From Trifolium pratense (taxonomy: Eukaryota; Streptophyta; Magnoliopsida; Fabales; Fabaceae), in the NCBI RefSeq assembly GCF_020283565.1, contig NC_060064.1, positions 15,148,337 through 15,212,336 on the forward strand: DNA of 64,000 nt, written 5' to 3'. Under the pieces are notes generated by a model that searched no databases, was not told where the DNA came from, and worked only from the letters and a program-made list of their open reading frames with translations. Position numbers and translations under genes: made by a program. This document shows, one piece after another, positions 45,706 through 57,720 of the stretch (the stretch's first letter is position 1; each line of letters opens with the position of its first letter).

Positions 45706-46610
45706 TGGTTTCTTTTTTTTTTTTTTTGACAACTTTTTGTTTTATTAATTTTTCTCTATATATCATATAGTGTTCACTGGGTAAGTGTTACATCTAGGCT
45801 TAATCCGGCGATCTGAATTAAATTTGAGATATAAACAAATTTTTAGGGATTTATGTATTCACACACTTCACTCGGAATTTCACACAATCACACGTCTCTT
45901 GACTCTTTTTTTACTTTAACTTTTTATGGTTTTAGTGAACCATTATAGCTACTTGTTAAAAATACCATGCCAGTAAAATCAAAACTGTGATTATAAAAAT
46001 TATCCTGAACTTTATTAAACTTTAGTTTAATATACATGTTTGCACTATGCGCAATATAAGTTGGAAACATTGGCACTAAATTTAATTTTTCCTATCCTTG
46101 TTCATCCCCCTATGTTGCTGCATTTTGATTAGTTTGGTTACTCTAGAAAAGTTGAAATATTCAATGCCTAGATTAGATATATATCATTAGTATAGCTATT
46201 AGAGGTAATTAGAAGATAAATAGTAGTCTTATTATCAGCCGTAGAGATGATGATATTTAGATATCTCACCATTTTAGAGGATTAGCTGAGGATACCTACA
46301 ATTTCTTGGTAAATTGTCTACAGAGATTCCTACTATTTTAAAGGATCTGATACTGAAGTCAGTGTATCAGGTACTTGTGGATCTATATTTTTTAAGCCCA
46401 ATGTTCCATCTTGTTTTTATATTCATTATGGATTATTGCCACACTTTTTCCAAATAATAGTGTGATCTAGTGGGCTGTACTTGTTTGCCACTAAATTTTT
46501 GAATGGTATCATTATTGTTGGGAAAAAACTATAGGGACTATTTGTCGAAATTTATAGCTATTTGTATCTGACCTATGGTTAATCATATTTTGTGCATGTT
46601 AAATATGCAG
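45706..46610. other. spacer after unit 2, no gene seen
   Basis: It begins with a T run followed by GACAA like the micro-insertions, but a flanking duplication is not clear. No other feature is supported. Confidence 0.4.
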
Positions 46611-46611
46611 A

Positions 46612-47388
46612 GGGAGGTTTATGGAGGAGATATGGCTGTGATTGATGTTATGAAGTTTGCAGCAGAGCATGGAAGTAACTTTTATCATCTTATCAGAGAA
46701 AGGTAAAAATTAATGTGATATACCATTTTTATATGCATGTATTGATTCCTTTAGAAATGATAGCATGATAACAAGTAACCAAACTGCATTTGGGTCTTAT
46801 TAATAATAATCAGAAGGTAAATAATAGTCTTATTACCAGTCGAAGAGATGATGATATTTAGATATTCCTTTTTCTTTTTAGTACTCAATGGAGAAAGAAT
46901 GGATGAAACTCACTTACAAATACAGGGAAGGCCAAGGGAGCAGGTTTTGGCAGAGAAAGGTCAAGATTGGAAGAAATACAGTGCTATAAATACAGGGAAG
47001 AGGGACAACAGAGGAAGAGAAAGGTCAAGTTTTTACCACATTGTCTTGCTACTCAGATTGTTTACAAATACTGGCTTACTTAACATAATTTTTCTTTTAG
47101 TTATCAGAATTTTTACTAATAATTATACTTTTCAATTGATAAAGGTTAGAAGATATTCTAGAAAATATCAAGTCCAGTGATGAATTGTATCAAAAGTACA
47201 AAGTTCAATTGGAAAATTTTAAAACAATGAAGAAATGTTCAACCGAAGATCGAAGGCAACAAAAATCATTGATAGCTGGAAGTTCAATCCAAGTGGTAAG
47301 ATCATCTCAAATAAAACATAATAAGCAAGATCACAAGAAGCAATCACTTGATCAACAAGGTCTTTTATTATTTATCTATTGGTGTTAG
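46612..47388 (+). pseudogene. two spliceable exon-like pieces of an unrecognised, charged protein
   Basis: Exon-like piece 1 (46612-46702) follows AAATATGCAG and reads EVYGGDMAVIDVMKFAAEHG then SNFYHLIRER before GTAAAA. Piece 2 starts after TTGATAAAG near 47145 and continues in phase as LEDILENIKSSDELYQKYKV then QLENFKTMKKCSTEDRRQQK and SLIAGSSIQV, rich in charged residues and coil-like. I do not recognise the family. The two pieces may be living exons of a long + strand gene or remnants. Confidence 0.45.
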
Positions 47389-48180
47389 TATGAAATTCAC
47401 AAACTCTTCATTTTTCTAAGGGCCTGTGTTCAATTCTAAGTCTTGTCAGCTTGAATGAAATAAATTTCTTAAAGACCAAGATAAGTGTGTGCATTATCTG
47501 TATATTAGTTAACGTAAAATGGCATAGGTGTTTGAAAAAAATTCACACAATCACACTACTCTTGACTCTTCTTTTACACATCGGTAATCAATTATGAACG
47601 TTTCGTGATTCTTGTTAAAATTGAATTGAAGTGTGAACATGTTCTACTAAATTCTAATCTTTGTCTTGGTTTTTCTACAACTATATATCACACTACCCCA
47701 TCATATCTAGTAAGCTCAAATACATTTTTTTCTTAAAAAAAAAACACTACCCCATCATATTACTGATTTCTCACATTTTAGTTTTCCATATGTAATCTGG
47801 CAGTATAAATTACACAAATCTGGAGAATTGGGACAACTTTGTGGGGTTCTGTATTTGTAACTATGATATTCTGATTTGCGGTCTGGTTTCAAGAAATCTT
47901 CAATGTTTCTCTTGACTTTTCTACAACTATTTGTGGAGTTAAAATTTTTCAGCACATGTTTCATCTGTTGTGATGTTCACAGGGTATGTGTTACATTGTT
48001 TTGATGTGCAGCATAGGTATCCTTTCTCAATCACACTGTATCTTGTTAAATTTTCTGTCTGAAGTGGAGAAGTAGAAGATGAGTGCATATTCCCTTTGTA
48101 CTGCGTATTCTGTCAACCAATTTACATGTTATATTTGCAACTATTGCTAGGCTTAATTTGGCTATCTGTACTGTGTATGC
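47389..48180 (+). repeat. array-like lead-in to unit 3
   Basis: GTAATCTGGCAGTATAAATT and AACTATGATATTCTGATTTG resemble sequence at 57841-57930 that leads into unit 4. No gene is seen. Confidence 0.5.
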
Positions 48181-51100
48181 GTGTCTGTATTGTTTTCGTT
48201 CCCAAATAGTTGTTCTTTAATCGTGTGCAAACTGTCTTGCTATTTTTGTGTTTCTTTCAGTGTTTGTGTGTTTTTGTATTTGGAACTTGTATACCACTCT
48301 CACTTAACTCTTTGCCTTTCCCAAGACGAGCAAGTTTGGACAATTTGGTTATGTCATATTCATTGGTACACCATGTTCTTGCAAATTGTTCCAATGAGTC
48401 ATCATCTTCTGGAGGCTGTCCTATAGTCGCTACTGTTGCTGGGCTATATAATTTGGTCATTACTGTTGAGACTCTTGCATTTCAATCGTTTTTTGCATAA
48501 TCATCGTCTACTTTTGTCAGCTCTTTTGAGTTTTTTGTTTAGGTGTTGCAGGGGAAATATCCTATAAATGTGTGGCAGGCAGAGGTACACACTTACTTTC
48601 CCTTTCTGCCTTGGTTGAAACTGGTGTTACATCTTACTTTCGCCTTGGGATAAAACTGGTCATACCTCTTACTTTCCGTTCAGCCGTGGATAAATAAAAC
48701 ATGCCTTTTTTTTTCCTTCCCGTTCTTGTTCTTCAGATCTGTTGCTCACATATGTTTGCTTTCTGATGACTCGATTTCTGGATTTTCGGTTCTTGTTTTC
48801 TTCAATAGGCTGCTGTCACGGAGATCGCTATGGATTGTGTTTTCATATACTTTTTTTGAATTGTAGATATATCGTGGATCTCACAATTCTAATGAATCTT
48901 CTTTTATATGGATCGGTTATCAAGAATTATTTGTAAAGTTTTAGATTATTATATATAATTCGTCATTGGATAATCAAGATATGCGTTTATATGTTTTGCA
49001 GCGAGTCGAAGTCCGGATATCGATCATTGATTCAACAGATAATAGCAAATTTCTTTGGATAGACAAATAAAATTTCATCGGTGAGTTCTTCTTCACTATT
49101 CCTTATTTCTTGGCTTTGATGCAAGATAAACGAATTGAACTGTGGATGTGTTTTTCTGCAGCGTGGGTTGTCAAGATTTTAACTTTCTTCACAGTTTGGA
49201 GCCTCGAGATTTGATTTGCGCGCTCTCTAGTAAAAAAAATTAATTCTTATCAATCTTTTTTTTTTTTTTTTAATTCAATTTTTCTGTTGATTCTTGTAGC
49301 ATATATTTCTTCTGTTTTAGGGTGTTTCCAATTTAGTATCAGATAACGGTAATGTTTTGCGAAAGTTGATACATGGTTATAACCCCAGTGTTGAATTGTG
49401 ATTGGAAACTGCATCTATGTTCTATGTTCTGCCATGTCGTCTGTTTTGATGCAGTAACTTACTGGGTAGTATGAAGCAACCAGGTTAGTTTTGGCACACT
49501 CTTCTTGATTGGGAATCATTTATTCTATGGAGTTTTATTGTCCCCGTGTTTTCAAATCACTCCTTTACACCTTAGGTTTTCTTACATTTATGTTTTTTAC
49601 AATGTAATCTGACAGCCAAATTTATGTGAAGAGTTCAACTGGTAAACTCTATCATTCAAGGCATGTTAGTTTATTCCTTTCATATTTATCTGGTCATATC
49701 TTCTACGAATCATTACATTTCAGCTAGTTTACTCAGTATTTACTTCTGCAGTTCTTTTGAGTTATTTATGTGGGTATTACAGGGGAGTGGTTCACATACT
49801 TTTCGTTCAACCTATAATGTGTGGTTTACATACAGGTAATATTTGGCTTACCGGTATGTATTTCTTTTGGGATAGTGTTGTGGTTTTTGTGTATCTGTTG
49901 TATGAACGCGAGTATGAAACATTTAAGATTCCAAACAACACTTTTCCCTCCCCAAGCTTTAAGTTTTGATTTTCTAATCTCTTTTAAAATCTTTTAGTGT
50001 TCAATAATTGTTTTTCGCTTGATTTAAGGGTTTGGTGTGCTTGTTTACTTTTTCGCTTGGTAGGGATTTACGTATTGATACGCATTTCCCAGGATTTCAA
50101 GAATTTCACACAAGCACATCTTGACTCTTCACTCTAAATCGGTTATCAAGATTATCGTGAGATGTGTTTATCTGTTTTGCAGCGAGCTGAGAAGGTTTGA
50201 TGTCTAGAACGACTGGATACAATGAACAATAACGTTTTCATATTGAAATTTCAAATTACTTTGATATGAGTCGTGCTTTGCTATTTTTATTTATATTTGG
50301 GCTTTGATTTGAAGACATTGTAAATTGAATTTTTTACATGTTTTTCTGCAACATAGTTTGTAAAAATGATATCCTTCTTCATAGCATGGAGTCTAGCCTT
50401 TTGAATTGGTGATCAGTATTAACTTCTTTTTGTTTTCAAAATATTTCTTCTGGTTTTATTTACCTCTTGCTTGATCTTCATCTTCTGTATTCAAATATCA
50501 GATACAATTGCAAGTCTTCCCAGTCTAATCGGCTGGTCAAGTTTAATTCCTACCTTTATATTCTCAACTGTTAATTTTGTTTTTACTCTATTCTGAAGAG
50601 AAATTTTTATTTTAGATTGAATCAGTATTAATTTTTTTTTACTCTATTTCTTCTGGTGATCAGTAATTTTTTTCTTGTTGATTATTTTGCTTTCTTGCTT
50701 CTGAGGTTTGTTATTAGTTTTAATCTTGGAATTTTCTGCTCTTATTTTAATGATCTTGGAATCTTGTTCTTTTAATTCCTCAGTTGTGTCAAATACTCTA
50801 AATTTGATCATGTACATATCGGTGTTTTGTTAACACTGTTTTGCATTAAATATTTATGGCAGCATGCTGCAGTTATTCCAATTGAATGACAGATAATTGT
50901 GAATTGAAATGTGGAGTTGTTTACTACAGTGTAGTGAAATAAGACAATAATAATGTTTTGTGTAGTATCAAGCAATCAAGTTTGTACACTCTTTCATTTG
51001 TTCTCTGTGTTCTTTTAGTGTCCAGTCTTCTCGGAAAGTCTATTGATGTGCGATGAGGGTTGGTGGTTATATAACTGAAAAGTTCAGCCTTATTTTTGTG

Positions 51101-51560
51101 GCCTATAATCTGACATTGCAAGAAATTGGAACAACTTTGTGGGGCTCTTTTTGTATAACTATGATCTTCTGATCATAGACTTGGTTTGGATAACTATTTT
51201 ACTCTTCGTTCTATATTCTTGTGTTTTTTGTTTTTTACAACTGTGGTACAGCGCATCATCCTGTGAACAAATTAATGAGTACACACATGGACCGTCATTT
51301 TTTGCTGGCTGTGTTATATATTCAACTGTTGATGGCCTTAATTTGATGATCTGACCTTAGATTTGAACATTTCGGCATCTCTTTGCCCTCCACAAGGACG
51401 AGGAGTTCTGGACAGCTTGGTTTGACACTTTTTTGTTATGTTGATTTGCCACTTCTTTTGTTATAATTTTCTCTTTCTACTTTCCAGTCATTTGAGATAT
51501 ATATTAATAAGAGTTTTTCTCCTAAATTAGAAGCATATTGGAGAACTAGTATCTGCTGTC
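48181..51560 (+). repeat. array unit 3 (modules V-X-Y-Z-W, most complete)
   Basis: V is 48181-48720, X 48803-49240, Y 49310-49620, Z 49690-50130 with its tail displaced to 50820-50940, and W 50950-51560. Between the two Z pieces lies a diverged extra X (50150-50420) and T-rich sequence. All five modules are in the same order and orientation as elsewhere. Confidence 0.75.
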
Positions 51561-51629
51561 CTTTCCTAAATTGGTATGCCTCACAAATTGTGAAATCACA
51601 AAACTGACCTGATCACACGAAACCATCAT

Positions 51630-52053
51630 TTGGCTAATCTTATCAAATATTGGGACCAACCAGACCGACCTGATCTTTCTGCTCCTCAAAGCTTGCAATT
51701 GTATCTGAGATTTGACCAGCTGATAATTGACGCTGAATTTTCACTCTGGCAGGTTGGCAAATTTCATTTTTCTTTACATATTCAAGGTGTTTGTTTTACA
51801 TATTCTATCTGCAATTTCAGTGCCTTCTTATGAAAGCAATTTAGAATTAGATCATGAAAAGGAGCAAAATTTGATGATGGCTAATCTCATATGTTCTAAT
51901 CTTGAAAATAAGACTAATAGCAGAACAACGGTATTTTACTGTCCCTCGTTTGCATTCCCGGTAGTATATAGATATTTGTTTTCCAAATCTTATTATCTGG
52001 TTTTGTTTATGTTTTGTCTCTACTCAGCTCTCAAGGTCTTCACTTCTTGCTGA
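51630..52053 (+). pseudogene. exon-like pieces of an unrecognised protein
   Basis: An open stretch, 51630-51755, reads [20 protein letters not shown] then [20 protein letters not shown], followed by a GT. A second stretch from about 51820 reads [20 protein letters not shown] then ANLICSNLENKTNSRTT. A third, 52025-52053, reads LSRSSLLAEL before GTAAGA. Residue content is typical of real protein. The family is unknown to me. Whether these join the pieces at 46612 is unproven. Confidence 0.4.
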
Positions 52054-52574
52054 ACTGGTAAGATATTCTCATTATTTGAAGCACAAAGCACTATATATTT
52101 TTTTTATACTGTCATTGTAATTTATATTATTATGAAGTGTATTCTTATGGAGTGGATTTTCAAGTAAGAAGTTGAACTATGTATAAGTTTGTTTTTCTCG
52201 TTTTAATATTTGGCATGGTTGGTCATATATATTTGAATTTCTTTCCTCGTCAACTAATTGCCAAATCACAAACTTATAACAGATTTTGATATTTGCATTT
52301 CACATGTTGGTTGTGAATATTTGTTGTGTGGTAATTATTTTAACCTCGATTTACCTTCATTAGTATGATTGTCGATATTTCATGTATTAGATGGAAAATT
52401 ATTATAATGATTAAAATACATTACGATAGCATAGCAAAACAAAATTGTGTAACTAGTTTTGAGTAACTAAATTGTGTAACTAGTTGAGAGGAACTATAAA
52501 AACAGGGAGCCGAAAATACATATTAAACATTTGAAATCCCTAGTCCCATGAATAACTAGAAAATGAAAAGGAAA

Positions 52575-52751
52575 GAAACACGCACAATGGATGGATCTTG
52601 AAGCTCATGCGCAAGTCCACCGTGTATGCCAGTGATTTCCTAAGCACAAGTTGCAAGGCAGTTCAGTCATGGTATCCATTGGCTCGCCTAGAATTCCAAC
52701 AGTAGAAAAGGCCACTGGCTCAGCTGCAATAACAGCTTCCTCACCTGACAT
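52575..52751 (-). pseudogene. RPS12: ribosomal protein S12 (eS12, 40S subunit) retropseudogene fragment
   Basis: From ATG at 52751 the minus strand reads MSGEEAVIAAEPVAF, then GEPMDTMTEL. After one frame change near the Met-Thr-Ala-Leu position it reads LQLVLRKSLA. This is the N-terminus of eukaryotic ribosomal protein S12 (cytosolic 40S subunit). Similarity ends after roughly 40 codons, so over two thirds of the protein is missing. It lies antisense among + strand exon-like pieces. Confidence 0.7.
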
Positions 52752-53089
52752 TTTCCTTGTAGATTTAAAAAAAATAGCTTCGTTTCTGTTTCTGGCTACT
52801 GACGATGTACTCGTCATTATGTTGATTTTCTCAGTAAAAAATTAGTGTAGTGCAATTATTTCAATTACAAGTGCAGCCTAATACAAATTACAAACATTGT
52901 TAGACTCTTTAAACAATGAGAATCTTGCTATTCAAACACTTTCCAAATCCTGAACATTGTATTTTTATCTCATTATATCGTGGATGTATGTTGTGCATTG
53001 ATGATCTAATCAGAGTCACGTCGCGTTTTATATAGTAGACTGATGCGGATGCTTTAGACTAGGTCTGAAGATTTTATGTTTGGATTAAT

Positions 53090-53530
53090 TGCAGGCATCA
53101 GAGAGAGTAATGTCCTATGCTTCACAAGAAGTGCAGGACATTTACTATCTTTTGGAACAGGCATTTCTTCCCTCGGATCTTGCACTTCTACCACCCAAGG
53201 GATGAGGTTGCTACAACAGGTGCATTGTCTTTTTTTGTTTTTATTGTTGTGTGTTGTTTATTTAATTTCTGCTTGATGTGTACTAAAATCTGTTGGCCCT
53301 TCCTCATCTAGGTTTCTAATGTATTCCAGACGATGAAGGTTGGGAACTTAGCTGGGATGATGCTTTTCTTTGATTTTTCTGTAGTGGGAAAGATTTCTGT
53401 AGATGCTGTTAAACATAAATTTCTAACTATGAAAGTTTATCACAGGAAAAATGTTGTAATTTTCTGCAAGAAGGTATGTTTTCCTTTGTTAAACTTTGCT
53501 GTACTGGAGAAATGCAATTTATTTTTTTGA
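53090..53530 (+). pseudogene. further exon-like pieces of an unrecognised protein
   Basis: After TAATTGCAG (53095) an open stretch reads ASERVMSYASQEVQDIYYLL then EQAFLPSDLALLPPKG before a stop. After TCATCTAG (near 53312) another reads VGNLAGMMLFFDFSVVGKIS then VDAVKHKFLTMKVYHRKNVV IFCKK before GTATGT. The second is in a frame compatible with a full exon. I cannot name the family. Confidence 0.4.
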
Positions 53531-53567
53531 AGAGAATACTGTGTTGCATGTGTGGAAACTGAACTTA

Positions 53568-53894
53568 GGGTGCGTTTGATTCGTAAAACAACAAGGACTG
53601 GACATAACAGTACAGGACAGAACAAGATAATACAGGACAGGACAAACCTGTACCGGAAAGATATAGGACGATAATATTTTTATATTCGAAAATAAAATGG
53701 GTATTTTCGTATTTTTTATATTTGTACTGTGGACAAAAAGTTGTCCCGTGGTTTAGTGAGGGACAAAAAATCTTGTTTTTGTCCTGTCCCTTGCTATCTA
53801 ATTTGTCCAGTCCCATAACAAATTTCAAATCAAACAGAGTACAACAAAAGTTGTCCTGTCCAGTCCCCTGTTTTTTAGCAAATCAAACGCACCC
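53568..53894. mobile_element. Tourist-like MITE, 327 bp, TTA target duplication
   Basis: TTA flanks both ends (53565-53567 and 53895-53897). The left GGGTGCGTTTGATTCGTAAA pairs with the inverse of the right TTAGCAAATCAAACGCACCC. GGACAGGACA and TTGTCCTGTCC motifs give it a long hairpin. Confidence 0.88.
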
Positions 53895-54054
53895 TTAGAT
53901 ATGGTTTGGAATAATAACATTAGAGAGAGTTGGGGTAGCACACCTATTTTAGGAAAGATGGTTAATTCTTGATTTAGCTGGTTTGAGCATGTTATTTGAG
54001 GAATACATCGGTTTGTTAGTATATCTTGGTTCTGCAGAATGATTTAATTTTATC

Positions 54055-54350
54055 AGTACAAGATATTTTTAAGAAAGACTTCACATTTCAGCCTTTTTAT
54101 TACTCAGTAACTACTCTTCTCAGTTCATTTGAGTTTTGTGTTACAAGGGAGACAGCTATGAATGCGTGTTGTGCTCTGGCCAGTAGCAAGCAGAGGTTAA
54201 TCATATACTATCCATTCAGTCTTAGGATAAAACCAGTATTTTTTTTACATATCTATATTTGTTTTGGGAGTGTGGATATTTGCTTTTCGATGGTGCGTCT
54301 TGACGCCTGCTAGTTTTTTTTTTTATTTTTTTATTTTTGTATTGGGAGCA
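54055..54350 (+). repeat. module copy with AGCAAGCAGAGGTTAAT, first of two
   Basis: The block with CTCAGTAACTACTCTTCTC, GGGAGACAGCTATGAATG and GCCAGTAGCAAGCAGAGGTT recurs at 56330-56650 with about one change in ten. It is a distant relative of modules V and Z (shared TTACAGGGGAGA...GGCAGGCAGAGGT core). Confidence 0.65.
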
Positions 54351-54750
54351 TATATGTTAAAGCATAAAAGGTTCGAAGTATAACTTTGCATCGAGCCGAG
54401 AATGAGGAGTTATGGAAAGCTTGATTTGGGGCCCTTTTGTTCTATTTGATTTTCACTTCCTATGTTATTTTTTTATTTTTTTTTACAATTTTACTTTTGT
54501 TTAAGATATATGAAGAAATAGGTATTGTCACAGTGTGGAAGACTAAATTCTTTTCATTTCACATGGAGCACCTTCATATATTCTCACTGTTATGCTAAAT
54601 CATTTGGTGATGTCTACTCTGAAAATGAATTCTTGACATTTCTTTCTCTGGGGATCTACTTTTCTTGATTCTTTGAGTTCCATGAAGTACTACTTGGTTG
54701 TTACAGCAGAGAAGCCTATAAATGTAATGTGGGATAACTCGGGTCATTTT

Positions 54751-55086
54751 GGGCCTGTTTGTTTCGGATTTTTCACCAAAAAAATCTATTTTTTCTAAAA
54801 TAAAATCCATTTTTTTATCTTACTTGTGTTTGTTTCAGATTTTTTCAAAAATGATTTTAGTAAAAAAATCATTTTTTTCATCAAAATGAGAATCTATTTT
54901 CAATAGCTTTTATCAAAATCCATTTTTTTTATCACTCAACATCCCTCACCATCTTAAAAAAATAGATTTTTATGATTGTAAACAAACGGAAAATAGCTTT
55001 AGATTTTCTTCAAGAAAATCTATTTTGTTAAAAATGATTTTTTTTTGAAAAAAATCATTTTTTTTAAATCTCAAACAAACAGACCC
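54751..55086. mobile_element. MITE with GGG(C/T)CTGTTTG ends, 336 bp
   Basis: The left GGGCCTGTTTGTTTCGGATT pairs with the inverse of the right AATCTCAAACAAACAGACCC. TTT borders both ends. The interior consists of repeated AAAATCTATTTT / AAAAATCATTTTT words. It is probably PIF/Harbinger-related, though the duplication is not the usual TTA. Confidence 0.7.
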
Positions 55087-56329
55087 TTTATTTACCTGTA
55101 CCTACTTGATTTGATTAGAGTACTTGTTAGGATGGTGTGATGTGGTATTGTTGGATTTTTTGTGTGTTGTTTATCAGGAATCTGAGGATTAGGAAAGCTT
55201 TAGGATAATTGTCATTTCGTTATTGAATTTTTTTTGTATTTTTTTCTGAAGCTTTGATCTGGATTTCTGTATTGTAACGATACAGTTCTCTGTAGTGTCA
55301 ACTATCAAGCCTTATTTTTGGTTTGTTGTTTCTCTGTTGATTCTTATTGTTTATTCTTTTTGATTTACAAAAGATAAATATATGAATGTTCAGTGACCCA
55401 AGGACTCCTCCATATTACAAGGATTGCCTAAATTATGCAATTTCATGTTGAGTACAAGATCTTCCAAAGTGGGTGGAAAATCATTGCGATGAACATAAGC
55501 TGTGTCGAATACTTGCCACTATTGCAAGGCTTAAATTTGGTCATTTCTACTGACACAATTGTGTCATCATTTTAGTCTTTGTTTGATATTCAGCATTTAT
55601 TGTTTGCAGTTCCGTGAGTTTTATGTGTGGGTGTTGAATGTACAGTGTGCTGTGGAGCCTGTGGCAGGATGAGGTTAACATACTTTCCATTCAATTCAGC
55701 CTTGGGATCCGTTACTGTTACATATATGTGTTTTGTCTTGCTAGTCTTGGCGATTAATGTTCTGCACGGAGAAGCAATTTAAAGGCAATCTGGCCCTCAA
55801 GATGGACATTCGGAAGGCTTTTGATACTCTTGAATGGAGCTTTCTTCTTATGGTTTTGGGTCAGATTGACATTCAAAAGGCTTTTTGATACTCTTGAATG
55901 AAGTGTTTAATTTAATTCAAATGCTGAATTTTAAATTATAGAATTTAGTCTAAATGTTGGAATTATATCGAATAGAATGTTATTAAATTATATAAATAGT
56001 TTTTTTAGCATTTTATATATAATTTAAGCCTTATGACTTGATGACCCATCTAAACTATCTTACTCATAACTGTTTGGGTTGGTTTGAGTTCGACAGAAAA
56101 ATTATGGATTTCTTGCTTATTTGAACCGGTGGAATTTGATTGGGTTGGGTCGCACATTGGGCCAAACCTGACACACGCACACCCCCAAGTGTAAAGCTAC
56201 TTGCTGCTGCTGTAAGTCCTATGGTATTAGGTGGAAGCTTAAATTGTGACATTTCATATTGACTACAAGGATGAAAATTTGTTCCAATGAAGCATCATGT
56301 TCTGCAGGCTGTGTACAATACTTTAATTT
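55087..56329. other. T-rich region with weak module similarity
   Basis: A weak relative of the V/Z core occurs at 55560-55690 (GTGTGGGTGTTGAATGTACA; TGTGGCAGGATGAGGTTAAC). A LINE-like piece near 55795-55890 (KMDIRKAFDTLEWSFLLMVL) resembles the YxDD-upstream part of reverse transcriptase. Nothing else is supported. Confidence 0.4.
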
Positions 56330-56650
56330 TATCATCTATGTTAAAAAAGATTTCACTTTTTAGTCTTTATGATACTCAGTAACTACTCTTCTCGGTTCAT
56401 TTGAATTTTCTGCTTTTCTGTGTTACAGGGAGACAGCTATGAATGTGTGTGGTGTGCTCTAGCCAGTGGCAAGCAGAGGTTAATATACTATTCATTAAGC
56501 CTTAGGATAAAAACACCAGTATATATTTTTACATATCTATTGTGAGTGGGGATATATTTGACTTTCGATGCTGCATCCTGGCACCTGCTGGTTCTTTTGT
56601 TTTTGTTGTTTAGGAGCATGAATGTTGAAGCATAAAAGGTTCGAAGTATA
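56330..56650 (+). repeat. module copy with GGCAAGCAGAGGTTAAT, second of two
   Basis: This is the partner of 54055-54350, with the same order of landmarks and an inserted TTTTCTGCTTTTC before TGTTACAGGG. Confidence 0.65.
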
Positions 56651-56869
56651 TCTTTTTGTATTGCATCGGGGATGAGGAATTCTGGAAAGCTTGGTTTGAG
56701 GGGGCCATTTTTTTCTTTAATTTTCATATATATTATTTTACAATTTTCTTTTCGTTTGTGATTGTGATGTATGTGTTGAGAATAATTTGCCTCAATATCT
56801 TTAGATTAAAAGGTTGAAACATTAAAACGAGATCTTCTAATAGTTTCTTCTTCATTTTTACTGTGGCAG

Positions 56870-57720
56870 ATTGTTGAGAAGCTAACAGGACCAGGGATGG
56901 TCTGTATCGAAAGATTTTCTTGCTGTAGCTAAAACAAAATTACAAGCGCTAGACAAAAAAGATGCAGAAAGGAAAAAGACAGCTGAGTTTAAAATAGTTT
57001 AGAAGGAAAAGGTTGGTAAAAAACAATATGCCTTCATCTAAGGCCTTCATCTTTTCTACAATGTAAATAGTTATCCTTTAAGATTTTTTAATTATCTTTC
57101 CAATATTCTCTTAAAAATTCGCCTTTAATTAGTTGACTTAAAGTTTCTACTGACGGATTTTAACTCAATTGTTTTTTTTAGGAATAAATGTCATCAGAAT
57201 ACAATTAAGAAATGGCAGAATGAAATTGCATTTTAACTCAAGAATGCCCCATGTAATCTTCATGTTTAATCTTGTTCTTGCATTCACCATAATCGATTTA
57301 TTTTATTCTTGATTCTTCTCGATCTACTTGGGTGTTAAATGTGAAAGGCTAGTTTATTTGATATGCGAGGAGGGTGGGAAGTTAAGTCTGAAAAGTTCTG
57401 TTAAACTCTGATACCATGTTAGACTCATAGAATGTTAGACTCATAGAAGTTTTGATCTAAAAACTGTATTTTCTCCTCAAGGAGAAGTCTCATATAAATA
57501 CAATGTAATTACATTTGAATCAGCCCAATAAATCTGTAGCTGTCATATCGACATTTATTATACAATATATACTAATTAATAGTAGTTACTATTGTCAAAA
57601 TAACAGTTACAAATAGCATTTAAATTTGCCATTAAGACATTAAACCTATTGACAAGTTCAGCCTTAGGTTTTATTACCCCATCACACAGTTTTTTTCTTA
57701 CATTAAGGATTTTAAAATGT
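56870..57720 (+). other. short lysine-rich open stretch and spacer
   Basis: After ACTGTGGCAG (56869), frames read IVEKLTGPGMVCIERFSC or, shifted, DFLAVAKTKLQALDKKDAER KKTAEFKIV. The frames disagree, so at best this is a broken exon. The rest (57010-57720) shows no feature. Confidence 0.3.

Noticed and set aside
45715..45740. A further T-run micro-insertion (T run then GACAA)
   Set aside because: No convincing direct repeat flanks it, so it was not counted.
46848..47180. 110-residue frame across the gap between two exon-like pieces
   Set aside because: It runs through the probable acceptor near 47145 in the wrong frame. The phase-compatible splice of 46702 to 47145 is the better model.
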